From contig NW_004454177.1 in the NCBI RefSeq assembly GCF_000283155.1, forward strand, positions 29,732,690-29,796,689: 64,000 bases of DNA. Reading direction: 5' to 3'. Position numbers and translations under genes: made by a program. This document shows, piece by piece, positions 37,610 to 50,079 of the stretch (position 1 is the stretch's first letter; each line of letters starts with the position of its first letter). The notes under the pieces are model-generated. The model was not told the origin of the DNA. It was given only the letters and a program-made list of their open reading frames with translations, and made no database searches. Source of the stretch: Ceratotherium simum simum. Its lineage: Eukaryota > Chordata > Mammalia > Perissodactyla > Rhinocerotidae.

Positions 37610-37825
37610 AATACAGGTTTATAGCCATATCTCAGCTTTCCCATGACCTGGCTGTGTACTCCTGGGCATGCTAGCTAACCTTGTTGAGAATCAGTTTCTT
37701 TAACAAGAAAATTGGAAGGATTGATATCTTTCTCATCTCATTGCAATAAAAATTCAAGATAAATTATAAACTGTGCTTACCCTCTAGGAAGTGCTCAGTA
37801 AATGGAAGCTAGTTTGAGTTTTTAA
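37610..37825 (+). mobile_element. MIR fragment
   Basis: Sense MIR: 'gacctggctgtgtactcctg', 'gagaatcagtttctttaaca', 'tctcatctcattgca' and 'aggaagtgctcagtaaatgg'. Three MIRs lie within 800 bp, in mixed orientation. Confidence 0.65.
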
Positions 37826-39261
37826 TCACTTTATTTAACTGTGCTTTTGTTCCAAGGATGGCTCTAATTTATGAGAGATCCTCAAAGAAATTTTAAAAAC
37901 TTCCAGGAAGAGTATGAAAGCCTGAGACAGACTGGCTGGCTGGTTTTATAGATAGATATTAGTCCAGTAGTAATGGTGCCCATCAATAGCTATTAAACAA
38001 GGCAAGGACTATACATAGAAAAAAATTATAGAATATCAATCATAAATAACATTACATAAATAGCAATGTAACTGCACCTACTGTCATAGCTGACGAAAAG
38101 GTTTTAAGTATTTCCGTGGTGCATGTTTCTAAACATTGCTCAGTTTATCAGGGCCTTGCTTCCATTGAAGTGTCTGGTGGCTGGAATTGCCTGCTCTAAA
38201 AATTTCATGAGAACTACTCTTGAATGTGCTATTTGGCATTTTTTCTTTTTGCCCTCTAACCACAACTAAATTATCTTTTCTGAAAATCACACCTCTAACT
38301 ATTAGGCATCAGTGAGTAAGACCCAGATTGGGAATATAGTGGGAGCCTACTCGCCAGCAGGAGTTACATTAAAGAAAACATTCTAATGGGAAGAATCTAT
38401 TTAAGCTGTATCTCCCACGGAAGGGATACAAGGCCCATTGCCTAACAAAATTAAAATAAGATTGAGCAAAGGGCTGCAACTTATTCTTCCGAGTATCATT
38501 CTTTAAAAGCAATGACATAGGCATGAGCTTTTATAGAACAGTCTTGCTTTCCTGGAATTTTATTCTTTTAAATTAAACCACTCTGTTAAATGCATAACTA
38601 AAGTGATTTGATTTCTACAAATTTTTAAGACTTTTTACACAAATTAGTTTATACACGGAAAAAATTTATCTGATCACACATCTGATTTTAAGACTATAAT
38701 ATTGTCAACACATATAGAAAACTAGCACCATGATAGGAAATTTCCATGTATAATCATTTGACTTTCATCTTGATAAGAAAACCGAAAGAAAATAATGTTT
38801 ATAATTAGTCCTTTCAGATCAGTCCAGTGAAAAAAGAGTTCAAAATATTTGCTGTTTATGCTGCTTGGAAACTTATGTGCTCTTGCCTTTATAATTTTAT
38901 ATTTCCGCTTGAGAAAGTTACTTACAATGTCTTTTGTTTAATTGCTATAGACTACTAAACTGACTCAGAGAATTAACTTCATGTCTCAAATGTAGAAACT
39001 GAAATTAAACTACTGTACAAAGAGACTTTTCTATTTCTACTTCAGTATGGAAATTTTCTTAAAAGTGTTAAGTCACAAGCCTTGAATGCTCTGTCCTGCC
39101 CAAACCAGCTGGAACCCAGAGCTTTCTTTACAAGTACAGGTTGAGAAAATTTTAACAAGAACTATTCTCCATTCTTTCTCTTTAGTTTCCAAACCCAGTA
39201 TAATTTGACTTTTTTTTTTTTGCAGTTTTGAATAAAGAACATTCAATAACAAATTGAGCAT
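37826..39261. other. Unique DNA
   Basis: No recognised repeat or gene. AT-rich. Confidence 0.4.
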
Positions 39262-39271
39262 ATAAAATATT

Positions 39272-39837
39272 TTTTATTGTGGTAATAACACTTATGAGAT
39301 CTACCCTTATAACATTTTTTTGGGGGGGTGAGGAAGATTGTTGCTGAGCTAACATTTATGCCAATCTTCCTCTATTTTGTATGCGGGAGGACGCTACAGC
39401 ATGGCTTGATGAGTAGTGTGTAGGTCCTCCCACGGATCTGAACCTTAGAACCCTGGGCCACTGAAGCAGAGTGTGGGAACTTAACCACTCTGCCACTGGG
39501 CCGGCTCCCCCTTATAACAAATTTTTAAGTGTACAATGCAGTATTGCTAACTATAGGTGCTATGTTATACAACAGATCTCTAGAATTTATTCATCTTGCA
39601 TAACTGAAACTTTATACCATAAAACAACCCCCTATTTCCCTTCCCCCAAGCCCCTGGCAAACACCATTCTACTCTATGAGTTTAATTATTTGAGCTATCT
39701 CTTGTAAGTGGAGTCAGGCAGTATTTGTTCTTCTGTGACTGGTTTATTTCACTTAGCATAAGGATCTCAAGGTTCATCCATGTTGTTGCAGATGATGAGA
39801 TTTCCGTCTTTTTTAAAGCTGATATAAAATCTAAAAA
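39272..39837 (-). mobile_element. LINE-1 3' UTR fragment, interrupted by an ERE
   Basis: The antisense 3' end begins with poly-T (39272) and continues after the ERE through 'gtgtacaatgcagtattgct', 'gttcatccatgttgttgcag' and 'ttcacttagcataa'. Possible 10-bp TSD 'ataaaatatt' at 39262-39271 and 39838-39847, though this is low-complexity sequence. A 5'-truncated insertion. Confidence 0.8.
39315..39508 (-). mobile_element. ERE-type SINE nested in L1
   Basis: Minus-strand head 'ggagccggcccagtggcaga', decayed B box, one tail block and a tail seen as T7 plus G7 on the plus strand. TSD 'cccttataaca' at 39304-39314 and 39509-39519 shows it entered the existing L1 3' UTR. Confidence 0.92.
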
Positions 39838-39847
39838 ATAAAATATT

Positions 39848-40694
39848 CCTATATTACCACGCAATTTGGGTAACCTCACATGGAATAAAATTATATTCCA
39901 TGTTATAATTAATTAGTATTCTTAATTATGTGCTGGTAAACTTGGAGTCTGTGGAATATCCATTGCTTCTAAACCATGCAGTGAAAAGTATAAGATGATT
40001 TTTTTTGTTACAATTTTTTCCCATGGGAAAGCATAATTATTCAATCAATCTTAGTAGAACTCATTTTGATTGACAACTGTGACAATAAGACTCACTTTAA
40101 TGGGCAGGTAGCAGTTACATCAGTAACGTTAGTTTTGGTGGAGAAATCTCATGGAGATAAGAGAGTTTCCTCTCTTTCCTCAACCAAAGAACTCTGGTAA
40201 GCTAAAAACACACACAAGCAATTGTATATCACCTTATCTGTGATATTTGTTTGTGTATTTTTTTCTCCTAAAAAGAAATTGAAGTGAATATGGGGTGAAT
40301 CAAAAGATTGAGGTAAATCCTTGACACTTAAGATCATCTAGTATGGAGGAAACCTTCCACGTTGGAACAAATCCAGTGATCTCAGACAGATAGGACTCTG
40401 GGAAAAGTCTTCTGCCTTCACTTACTAAACTGTTTTAATGTTTGTTCTGCCGCTCCATAAACATGGCATTAATAATTGTAAAGCATTTCAGTTAAAATGA
40501 ATCAGCTAGGAGACTTCTTATGCTCTCCTTTCCTCATTATGCAGGGGATGGTGTGTTGCAAGCAGGAAGGAGCGAGATACTGACTCACCGACCCAGAGAG
40601 TCAAGAGTGTTTAATTCATGAGACAAAAAGCAGAAAATAGTTGTACTGAATTAAAGACTGAAGAGGGAAAAAAGAGTGAAACAGCAGGAAGAAA
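39848..40694. other. Unique DNA
   Basis: Nothing recognised. Confidence 0.4.
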
Positions 40695-40850
40695 AATAGT
40701 GGAGTCAGACAAATCTAGGTGGCCCATACTGCCACCTACTGGCTGGGTGATCCTGGAAACAAACTTTTTAAGCTGATTCCTCCTCTGAAAAATATATCGG
40801 GTATCAACTTATTAAGCATGTTTCTGAGGACTAAAATTTTAACAGCACAT
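40695..40850 (+). mobile_element. MIR fragment
   Basis: Sense MIR: 'agtggagtcagacaaatcta', 'ccacctactggctgggtgat', 'gctgattcctcctctgaaaa'. Confidence 0.55.
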
Positions 40851-41254
40851 CACGTATTACAGATCACAAACTGTACAATGGAAAAAGCTAGTTATCTTTG
40901 CCTTATTAAACGTTTTTTGTTGTAGAGATTACAATAGTTTTAGAAGAAATTACAACTTTTAGAACTATGCCTTTGACTATATTCCTAATTTCCAAACCAC
41001 CACGTTTGTTTTGGATCATATGTATATCTTCTTGCTTCAGGGAACTATTTCTTGTACCTGGATCTAAACCACCACCCTATTCCATTCATCCCCTCTCCTG
41101 GCTAATTATTTTTATTTTTGCTTTCTCAATGTAAATGTTACTTAAAGGATCATTTTCCTATTGACTAACCTCACTATCTAGATAAATTTAATTTCTCTGT
41201 CACAGGTCTTACAATAACCTGTGTTTTATTTTCTCTATTTATACTTTCTTCATT

Positions 41255-41440
41255 CATTCATCTATATGTGCTAAGCATTTATTGCAATTAACATATGCTT
41301 GTAATTTCTTGTTTAATGTCACCTCCCAGTCACTGCATGCTGCTGGAGAGGCTGTTTAGAATACTCCCCCTTATACCTCCACATCTAGCATGGTGCTTGC
41401 TACATAAGAAATTTCAATAAATGTTTCTTGAGTGTTTATG
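41255..41440 (+). mobile_element. L2 LINE 3' end
   Basis: Ends 'catggtgcttgctacataag' and 'aatttcaataaatgtttctt', matching the L2 terminus, with a degraded body upstream. Confidence 0.5.
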
Positions 41441-41642
41441 GATGTTGAATGTTTCATACCTATAGAACAGGATTCTAGGATCATCAATGTTATTATAAAT
41501 AATTTCACGTCAATATTCTATCTAGTATTTGATAATAAAGGATCTATGGAAAATTATCTAGGGCACAAGTAGAATCATAATTTATTTCAAGTCAAGTACT
41601 CAAAGATTAAAAATACATTCTCAGGATATTTTTGACCAAGAG

Positions 41643-41645
<3 letters not shown>

Positions 41646-41710
<65 letters not shown>
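41646..41710 (+). repeat. Compound microsatellite (TC)n(AC)n
   Basis: About 18 TC units to about 41682 followed by about 14 AC units. Uninterrupted, so probably polymorphic in length. Confidence 0.97.
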
Positions 41711-41714
<4 letters not shown>

Positions 41715-43389
41715 TTATACACACAGAAAAGTATTGAGAGTATATTCTTGGGAGTAATCATTTCAGCCTTCAATAACATGCAAATGTGCAATTACAGACA
41801 GGAAAGCATCACCTAGAAGGTAACTAATAAGGGATCAGCAATATATTGTAATTTCTATGAGTTACTAGAGAAACCCATTTAGTGAAGATCTACATTTTGT
41901 CCCATTGTAATTTGGCTCATATTTTACATTCATGATTTATACCATATTTTTCTTTTTTTTCTTCCATTCTATTCTTTTCTCTTTTCTTAAAAAAAAAAAA
42001 AGAAAAAAAACCACATAGTATTTAATGTAGTGTAAGAAAGAATGAGAGGAACTCCATTTAGCATCTTTAAATTCTGCTTAATCTATTCCAGCATCCTTCT
42101 CACTCCTAATTAGAGAAGATTATAAAACATCTTGGCCTTAGGCAAATAAGGCTGAATCTGATATTGTTAAATGGCTTGTTCTTCTACTGTGAAGATAAGC
42201 CCCAAACTCAAAATTGCTAAACCTGATGAGAAAACTGGCAGACAAACTCAATAAGCACTTGCTTTGTAGGCAATCCACAGAATGACTTTTCTCAATGTTA
42301 AATTACCTTTATAAAGAATCTAGACAGTCTAATTCTTAAATTAATAAGATCATTTGATACAAGTGCTATTAGTGTAAAAATCACTATAATAAATTTCTAG
42401 ACAATTAACCATCTTGGAATGTAGTTCAGTCCACTCAAAAATTGATTTTCTGCTTTAATTTTGTGAGTTTCTATCTTTTGGATTTGTGTTCAGGCTTCAA
42501 ATAGTCATCCGTTTCTAATAATTGAGCTTTGCTGCTTCACCTTAATTACCAGCTGGTGTTTTGTCCCTGAAGCCTATCGACAACTCCAAGAAGTTAGAAG
42601 GTCATTGCCTGCTTTCAGGATGAGATGGCATAGGAAAAATATTAGAAATTTTAAGAAACGAAATAAACCAAATGTTATTGGTAACTCAAGAAGTGTGAGG
42701 GAGCAGGTTTGCTAGTGTGAAGTGTCCTTGAGGTTATTCATTATCAATAACAGCAGCTAATATGCTCTAAAGTTCAGCATTCAGGTTAGCGTTTAAATTA
42801 TTTAGAAGTAAGAGATGGGAACACATGAACACTGGGCCAGAGGCATGAGTTGCTAAGAGCAATGCTAATTATTAAACACTCTCTAGGGTAGCAATTAATA
42901 TCAGCAGATCAATTTTACTTTTAAATACAGAAAAACTCTTGGCAAACTACTGTGAGTAAAATCACTATTAAAGTCCTCAGTATGAATATTATGGATTGGG
43001 TCATAGGATACAGTCTAGAGCACATTTTTACAGAATACAAGAATGCTTCTCTTAAACTACAGAGAACGGCTCCTCACCTTGTAAGATCCCACCCTTAGGA
43101 CGCCAGAGTTTTAAAAGGATCCTTTGAAGCCATGATGGATTTAGGTTAATGAATCATTTAACACCTATGCCAGGCTCAATCACTTGCACACACAATAGGG
43201 TTTGTGAAAGAAGCACTCAGCCACCACACACCGTAATCTGTATTCAACAGAAATCCTACATACAAATTACTAGCTAAAATCAGGATGTACAGTATGGAAG
43301 TGGGGGAAAGAATAACTTTGCTCTGCAGAAATCCAACAAACTACCTCAGACAGGTGATGAAAATCAACATTAACAGTGATAACTCTCAT
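41711..43389. other. Unique DNA, repeat-poor
   Basis: No recognised element from 42020 to 43380 apart from an A-rich tract at 41989-42010. The texture at 42050-42600, with balanced composition and TAATT and CAGCTGG motifs, is suggestive of conserved noncoding DNA but unproven. Confidence 0.35.
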
Positions 43390-43885
43390 TTATAGTAGGT
43401 GTCCTTGACATGATGTGATCAAAATGGCCCTTTGCCTCTGTAGTCTTCCTCCCCAAACACATAAGCCCAATATAATCATGCTAAAAACATCAGATAAGTT
43501 CCGAGAGAGATTTTTCCAAATACCTGACTAATAATCCTCAAAACTGTCAAGATCATCAAAAACAAGGTAAGTCTAAGAAATCATCACATCCAAGAGTAGA
43601 TAGCCGAAGGAGACATGATGACTAAATGTAATGTGGGATCCTGGTGGGAATTTGGAACAGAAAAAGGACATTAGGTAAAACCTAAGAAAATTTGAATAAT
43701 GTATGGAGTTTAGCTAATAGTAATATATAAATATTGGTCATTAATTGTGATAAATGTACCATACTAATATATGATGTTTATAATAGGGGAAACTAGGTTC
43801 TGAGTATACGGAAACTCTGTACTATCTTTGAAAATTTTCTGTAAATCTAAAACTCTTATAAACAATAAAGTTAATTTTAAAAGTA
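43390..43885 (+). mobile_element. LINE-1 3' end (older L1M type)
   Basis: Series 'aagatcatcaaaaacaaggt', 'ggagacatgatgactaaatg', 'aatgtgggatcctggtggga', 'agaaaaaggacattaggtaa', 'ataaatgtaccatactaata' and 'ctgtaaatctaaaactctta' follows the 3' UTR of an L1M subfamily, ending in 'aataaagttaattttaaaa'. 5' truncated; the start is uncertain. Confidence 0.7.
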
Positions 43886-44873
43886 TCATACAATGACCAA
43901 GAATAGGAACAGCAGGAAGGTGCTGAAGGCAAAGTGGCATGTGGAGAAGGTGAATCTGTTGGCATACAGAGCATGGGCGGGGCTAGAAAGTTTCCTCTTC
44001 TTAACAATGTTTAAACAATTTAATTCAGCTCAAGATTTCTTCATGCCAACAGAAAATAATTATTTGAGAAAATACTGATATATATTGTAGAATGAACTAT
44101 ATCAGCTGGCTACCTGGGCTGAGTAGGCCTATATATGCGAGTTAAAGAATACACAAACTAAGCTGATCGAGTTAACATGCGGAACCACTGCATTGGACAA
44201 TAACCATGTTTGAGATTTAACACTAAAATCAACTTTACTTTTATTTTCCGCTCTCACTTAAGTTTATTTATTTAGAATACCTATTTATTTCATTGACTCT
44301 ACATAAAAATTTTGGCAGTCCCGTGACTTGTCTGGTTCATCTTATGAAATAAAAGACAATATGGTCACTTCGAGTCACAATTTCAATTCATTACTCTTCT
44401 TATGCATGTAATAAGCCAAATACACTGGGGAATACCCAAAATTCTACCCTAAGAGGCTCCTTGAGTCCTTTTTCTTGAAAGTCTTCTTATCATGCCTTTG
44501 GATTGGAGGTATAATGCTTCAGCTTTCCCTCTAGGAATGGTTAGTTGGATTTATGACAATCTCTCTCCAAAGAAAACTTTTATAAAAATTGTCACTGGAT
44601 TTTCAATATTGAGTCTTGATGTACATTCCATGTGATTGAGGATTACAGAGGAGTAAATAGTAAAGAACTATGTTTCAAGAATTTTCTTTGTAATTAATGC
44701 TTATGGTCCAGTGCATCTTTTGAAATGTGATACTAATTGTCCACTGATGCCTCAACTAAAACTTCCATTTTAAGATCCTGTTATGCGTGTATGTGCGCAT
44801 TACTTTATAAGTAACTTACAAGAATACAACTATAGTGGGTTCTAAATGGAACTAAAAGCACTTAACCACTACA
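43886..44873. other. Unique DNA
   Basis: No recognised element. Short frames on both strands at 43822-44078 overlap and show no domain. Confidence 0.35.
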
Positions 44874-45242
44874 ACAGTGGTTCTCAAAGTGTGATCCCAA
44901 GAACAATGGCAACAATATGACATGGGAATAGGGTTGCCAGATAAGTACAGGATATCCAGTTAAATCTGAATTCAGATAAACAGTGAATAATTTTTTAGTA
45001 TAAATGTGTCTTAAATATTTCATGAAACATATTTAGAAAGTTAATTTTATTCATCTAAAATTCAATTTTAACTGCATTTTTATTTGCTAAATCTGGTAAC
45101 ACTACTTGAGAACTTGTTAGACATGTAGATTCCCAGTCATTCCCCAAACCTACTGAGTCAGATATTCTAGAACTGGATTCCAGAAGTTTCCGTTTTAAGA
45201 AGACAAGTAGCTCTGATGCACACTAAAGTTTGAGAACCACTG
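44874..45242 (+). mobile_element. MER5-type hAT element, split by a nested transposon
   Basis: Terminal repeats 'cagtggttctcaaagtg' at the left and 'agtttgagaaccactg' at the right are inverted copies. The interior 'gaacttgttagacatgtaga' and 'ctactgagtcagatattct' fits MER5. About 170 bp of a different element interrupts it. Confidence 0.85.
44930..45102 (+). mobile_element. MER53-like palindromic element nested in MER5
   Basis: Starts 'agggttgccagataagta' and ends 'ctaaatctggtaacact', an inverted pair. The middle 'cagataaacagtgaataatt' and 'tttagtataaatgtgtctta' followed by reversed material is the layout of a small palindromic hAT-type element. The exact TSD is no longer visible. Confidence 0.7.
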
Positions 45243-47024
45243 CTCCAGGATATTATGAATCTCTTAGCCAGCAAGCTTGATGGTGCTCCCAATCTGGTCC
45301 TTCTTTCACAAGCTACCAGTAGACTCATTTTTGTCAATAACCTACGTTAATGAGAAATATACGTGGTGGTAAAATTAGTGTAATTTTCTTGTACTAGCAA
45401 AAGGAATCTGGAATGAAAAGGAGTCTGAAATGACTGGTGTGCTAGATATGAGCCACTGAGTTTTAGGTTCCCTAGTTGTGATTCTTTGTGTAAAGGACAA
45501 GTCTGCCTTAACGACATTTTGCCTATGTCCCTGATTCCTGGTTTCTAGATTAGTTTCCAGCTGAGATAAGAGTGATTCATGCTAGATCCCTCCCCTGAAA
45601 TGTCTTCATGTTTAGAGTCCCTGGAATTCACTGAGATGCATCTTCTTTATCTATAACTAAACTACTCTACTATCGCCAAGAAAGACTGCCACCTAGAAAT
45701 CCTGCTATTATGTACATTTGTCCTTAATTTGGTTCCTTTGAACATGGTGTTTCATCTTAGATTGGTAATATGGACCATTGGCTGCTCACAGGGAGGCTTC
45801 TCTATCTTGTTCAGTCCTCTTTCCTACTTGGCATCCTTTGTCCAGTACCAAATGCATCTTGCCCTCATCTCTTTTATGGCAAGGTCTGCATCTTACTGGC
45901 TACAACTATGTAAAGTACCAAATATTCTGACTTAACCACAGCAACTCATCAATGGTATTTCTATTGCCTTACCTATTGCTGAGGCTAATTGCTATTGAAC
46001 AAATCTTTACTAACAAAGGAAATTGAGGAGCTATGACTCTCCGTGAATATAAATGCATTCCACTGATATTCTCTACAAAATGCTTTCTGTTTAAGGTCAA
46101 GAAAGGAAGGAAATTGACATTTATTGAATGTTGACTGTGAGCCAAGAACTATACTAGATGTTTCACATATTTGTCTCAATATAGGAATCTTTTTTTCTAT
46201 TCTTACTGCTCTTTTCTATGGCTTGAAATCTCTTAATTTGCAGAACAGTGTTTTTAGGCCTGAAATGATTAGAAAAAAACAGAGAAAATCAACCATGTAG
46301 AGCTCAGTGAAATAATGAGGGAAAATGAGAAATAGAGTCCTAGGAACTAAAGAAAGTAATAGATATTTTTTATTTGAGCATCATAGACCCCCAGTGTAAC
46401 AAGAGCAGAAATAAGAGCACTCATACAATATCCTCTTGTCTTGTATGAGGAGAGAGACAAAGAAAGAAAAAGAGGAAATTAAGAATGAGAGACAATAAAA
46501 TATAGAAGCAAAAGGGTGATTGTGTGGAGGGTTTCAAGCAAAATTTATTTTGGTCTCAGGATAAACCGGTAGAGTGAGCACTGTGACAATTTGAATGTGT
46601 AATGTCTATATTATTGATTAAAACAGTGTTAGAAGCATAGGAATTCTACTACCAATTCAAATTGAGATGCAACACGTGATCACATTATAATTATGTAGAG
46701 AAACTTAGACAAATTATTTGTTTTCATCCTTTAAGGAAGAGAATAATAGAAGATTAACTAAGCAATACATTATTTTTAGAACCATGCTACGCAACTAAGA
46801 GCATTTGCTCTGAAGTGGCAAAGCAGGTTTCCTTAGCCATGTAGAGGAAGTAAGTAATTGCTGAGCCCACGACCTCCTGGGGCATAGTCAGTTTTCAGTA
46901 TCTGCTAAATTAATGAAAAATTGGGAAATTGTTTTTTATAAAACACCTTGCCTCAACTTGTTTGCATTTGCTTCAGTTTTTCATATTTTTTTCTTGTTCA
47001 GGGTAATAGTTGAGTCAACAGTAT
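45243..47024. other. Unique DNA with a weak MIR trace
   Basis: About 46100-46190 ('gacatttattgaatgttgac', 'ccaagaactatactagatg') resembles the MIR/L2 start in antisense. No other element was recognised and there is no coding support. Confidence 0.4.
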
Positions 47025-47189
47025 GTATCAGAGAGTCACTTGGAGGACTTGTTAAAAGAAAGATTGTTGGTCCCTACCCCAAAGCTTATGATTCAGTAGT
47101 CTTGGGATCTGGATGAGAATTTGAATGTATAACAATTTCCTAGGTCAGGTTTATGCTAAAGGTCTGGGACTACACTTTGAGAACTACTG
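47025..47189 (-). mobile_element. MER5-type hAT element
   Basis: Reverse orientation: 'cttggaggacttgttaaaag', 'ttatgattcagtagtcttgg', 'ctacactttgagaactactg', the last being the terminal repeat. Confidence 0.8.
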
Positions 47190-47294
47190 GTTTATGTTTT
47201 TAATACGTCCTCTATATTCTTTCCATTAATTCTAAATGGGATCGGGTGAAGGAAAACATTCAGAGGAAGAAGGGAGAAAAGAAAAAGAGGAAGA

Positions 47295-47545
47295 GGGGCT
47301 ATTCCAGTGGCATAGTGGTTAAGTTTGCGTGCTCTGCTTCAGCAGCCCGGGATTCACAGGTTTGGATCCCAGGCACGGACCTACACACCACTCATCAAGC
47401 CATGCTGTGGTGGCATCCCACATACAAAAAATAGAGGAAGATTGGCACAGATGTCAGCTCAGGGACAATCTTCCTCAAGCAAAAAGAGGAAGATTGGCAA
47501 CAGATGTTAGCTCAGGGCCAATCCTTCTCACCAAAATAAAAACAA
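47295..47545 (+). mobile_element. ERE-type SINE
   Basis: Head 'ggggctattccagtggcata', B box 'gggattcacaggtttggat', two tail blocks. Closely resembles the copy at 13575-13822 (shared 'ctacacaccactcat' and 'caagccatgctgtgg'), so both belong to the same ERE subfamily. No clean TSD in the purine-rich target. Confidence 0.92.
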
Positions 47546-47924
47546 AAGGGAGACAGAGAGACTCCAACAATCTCTAAAACTGACAAGTAATGCAAGTTAA
47601 AGTATGTTCCTGTGTGATAAAATACAGCTTTCTGATAAAGCTTTCTATAAAGCTTTCTATTAAAATTTTAATTGCCTATTACATGTGGATTCATTCATTC
47701 AAAAACTATCTCTGAAGTTCTTACAAGATGTCACACACTATAAGCAGCACATACAGATAAAAAAGTCCAAAAAAATAAGATAAAATTTCCACTCTTATGA
47801 AAGATACGGTCTAGTTTGAGCAGAGCAGCTAGATTTTATCTCATGTGCAAGCACCACTTGATTTACAGTAGCTCCCTGGAGTGCTACGCTGGGAGGAATT
47901 CTGATCTCAAGTTTCTAAGGTTTA

Positions 47925-48128
47925 ATATTGTAACCATTAGCCACATGTGGATTTTTAAATATGAATTAATTAAAAATAGTTAAAATTAAAAATTCAGTTC
48001 CTCAGTCACACTAACCACTTTTCAAGTGCTCGACAGCTGCACGTGTTTATTGTCTACTGTATTGAGAAGTGCAGAATATAGGACATTTCCATCACTGCCT
48101 GAAATCTGATTGGGCAGCGCTATTCTAG
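47925..48128 (+). mobile_element. hAT-type nonautonomous element
   Basis: 'accattagccacatgtggat', 'attcagttcctcagtcacac', 'tttcaagtgctcgacagctg' and the end 'ttgggcagcgct' match a mammalian hAT family that carries a 'TTGGACAGCGCTG' terminus. Family name uncertain. Confidence 0.6.
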
Positions 48129-49746
48129 GTAAAGAAGGAAGAGGGAGTCAAGATTATAGAAATTGTCTTCCCAAAGACCCACTGAAAAACAATAGTTGAA
48201 ACTAGGGGGGAAATCATAAGCAGACTTTTTCCAAAGAAATGGGCATAAAATAGCAACTTTGTCAAAGAGATTGAGAAGGCTCAGCAGGACTCCCTACTGA
48301 TCCTCACAGAGACATTACAAAAGAAAGATGTGTAGACACAATCCTAAAAATGTTCAATAAAACTTTCTAAATTGGAAAAAAGTTTACCAAGGATGTGAGT
48401 AGGGAGCTCACAGAAAGCCTCAGACAGACCCTCAAACTCAAACTCCTACTACCTCCGTCTTAGCAAAGGCAGTACGTTTCCATCTAGAGGAAATCTAAAA
48501 GCAAAGGCTGAAATAATACCAACACAGAGCTAATTATCTTCAAAATAAATAGGTATTAAGTGCAAAAAAAGCAAAGCAAAGAAAAAAGAAGCAATCATTT
48601 CATGGTTTCTGAACAAGGGTGTTGTTAGCATTTTTGGTGGAACGGTTCTTTGCTTTGCAAAACTGTCTAGAACATTATAAGATGTTTTGAATCCCTGGGC
48701 TTTGGTTACTAAATGCCAGTAGCATTCTAGTCATTGAGCAAATCAGAAATGCCCCCCAAAATTTCGAAAATCCTCCTAGGGAGGCAGTACTATTTCCTCA
48801 ACTGAGAACACCAAGAAGTCTGTGAAAAAAAGAAATTGAGAAGGGAGTCAATGTATGAGGGATACAGAGAATTCCCATGGACAAATGACATAGGGCCAAG
48901 GGGAGCACTTACATTTTCCATTTCATCTAGGGTGATTGGAAGTGCTTTCTGAGAAATACTTAAGACACACATGGAGTGATGTCTGATTCAAGCAATAGAA
49001 ACCTCTACTTAGAATGTATGCCATTAGAGATAGAGATAGAAGTAGAGTGGGAGAGAGAGAGAGGGAGGGAGAGGGAGAGGAGAGTAGATACATCCCAACT
49101 AATGAAATTGCAGAAGAGGAGAAATAGATCAGGAACATAGAGTACAGACCCTTCAATACAGCTTCATGTTTATGTGTACTTTCTTCCTCCTTACACCTGT
49201 GCTCCCAGGCTACAGAAAAATGATGTGTTGTGAAATACTCAGGGCTTGAATATAACTCAGTGGGGAAGGGAAATGGTTCTCACATAAGGTGGAAAGAGAA
49301 GCATGGAGAAGTCATCTACATTGCATCCAAGGAAATACAAATTCTCCATAGACTAGCTACTCATATCATGTAAAAACAAGAAGAAAAGAAATGACTGCCC
49401 AATATTTAGGCACAATACAGTTTTAAAAGTTCCAAAAAAATAAAGGCAAACAATCCTCCTTATATAAAAAGATAACTTAAGAGAAAAGATATTCTTATAG
49501 AATAGTTTATTGAAAACATAAATTAAAGCAAGAACACAAATGTAAAGTGATAGGGTGCCACTAAAAAGTAAATACAAACTGTTTTTAATTAAGCAAAACC
49601 TATTATATTTTTGAAATGCTCAAGCATGGCCTTTTCTTTCCATCTCTGTCCTATTGAGCTCCCAGGTTGTGGAAAGAACAAAACACCATTCTGAGAAACA
49701 GTTAATTGACCATCGGTATTGGTAATTTGTTGATTATATCGATCTT
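48129..49746. other. Unique DNA with purine-rich tract
   Basis: 49021-49086 is an (AGAG/GGGA)n purine strand of about 65 bases. No gene or transposon was recognised; 48140-48480 could be an old repeat I cannot name. Confidence 0.4.
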
Positions 49747-49766
49747 CTTGATGTTGAAACATTTTT

Positions 49767-49986
49767 TTTTGAGAAGCTTTTTTTTTTTTTATAATAGATT
49801 TATTTATTTTTCCCCCAAAGCCCCAGTAGATAGTTGTATGTCATAGTTGTACATCCTTCTAGTTGCTGTATGTGGGACGTGTCCTCAGCATGGCCGGAGA
49901 AGCGGTGCCTCGATGCGCGCCCGGGATCCGAAACCGGGCCGCCAGCAGCGGAGCGCATGCACTTGACCGCTAAGCCACGGGGCCGG
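49767..49986 (-). mobile_element. Young ERE-type SINE, CpG-rich, 20-bp TSD
   Basis: Minus-strand head 'gccggccccgtggcttag' with intact A box and B box ('ggtttcggatcccgggcgcg'), the block ending 'ctactggggctttggggg', then an A/T-rich tail instead of the usual 'gatgttagct' blocks. More than a dozen CpGs survive. TSD 'cttgatgttgaaacattttt' at 49747-49766 and 49987-50006 is a perfect 20 bp. These features mark it as the youngest ERE here. Confidence 0.95.
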
Positions 49987-50079
49987 CTTGATGTTGAAAC
50001 ATTTTTATAGGCTTATGACAACATTGAAACTTAATTGCTAAATTAGAGCTAAATTCTTAGTTACTACATCATTTTTTTT

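Noticed and set aside
41646..41710. Possible CRISPR-like or structured repeat array
   Set aside because: It is a plain dinucleotide microsatellite with no spacers. No CRISPR, operon or prokaryotic defence system is expected or seen in this mammalian sequence.
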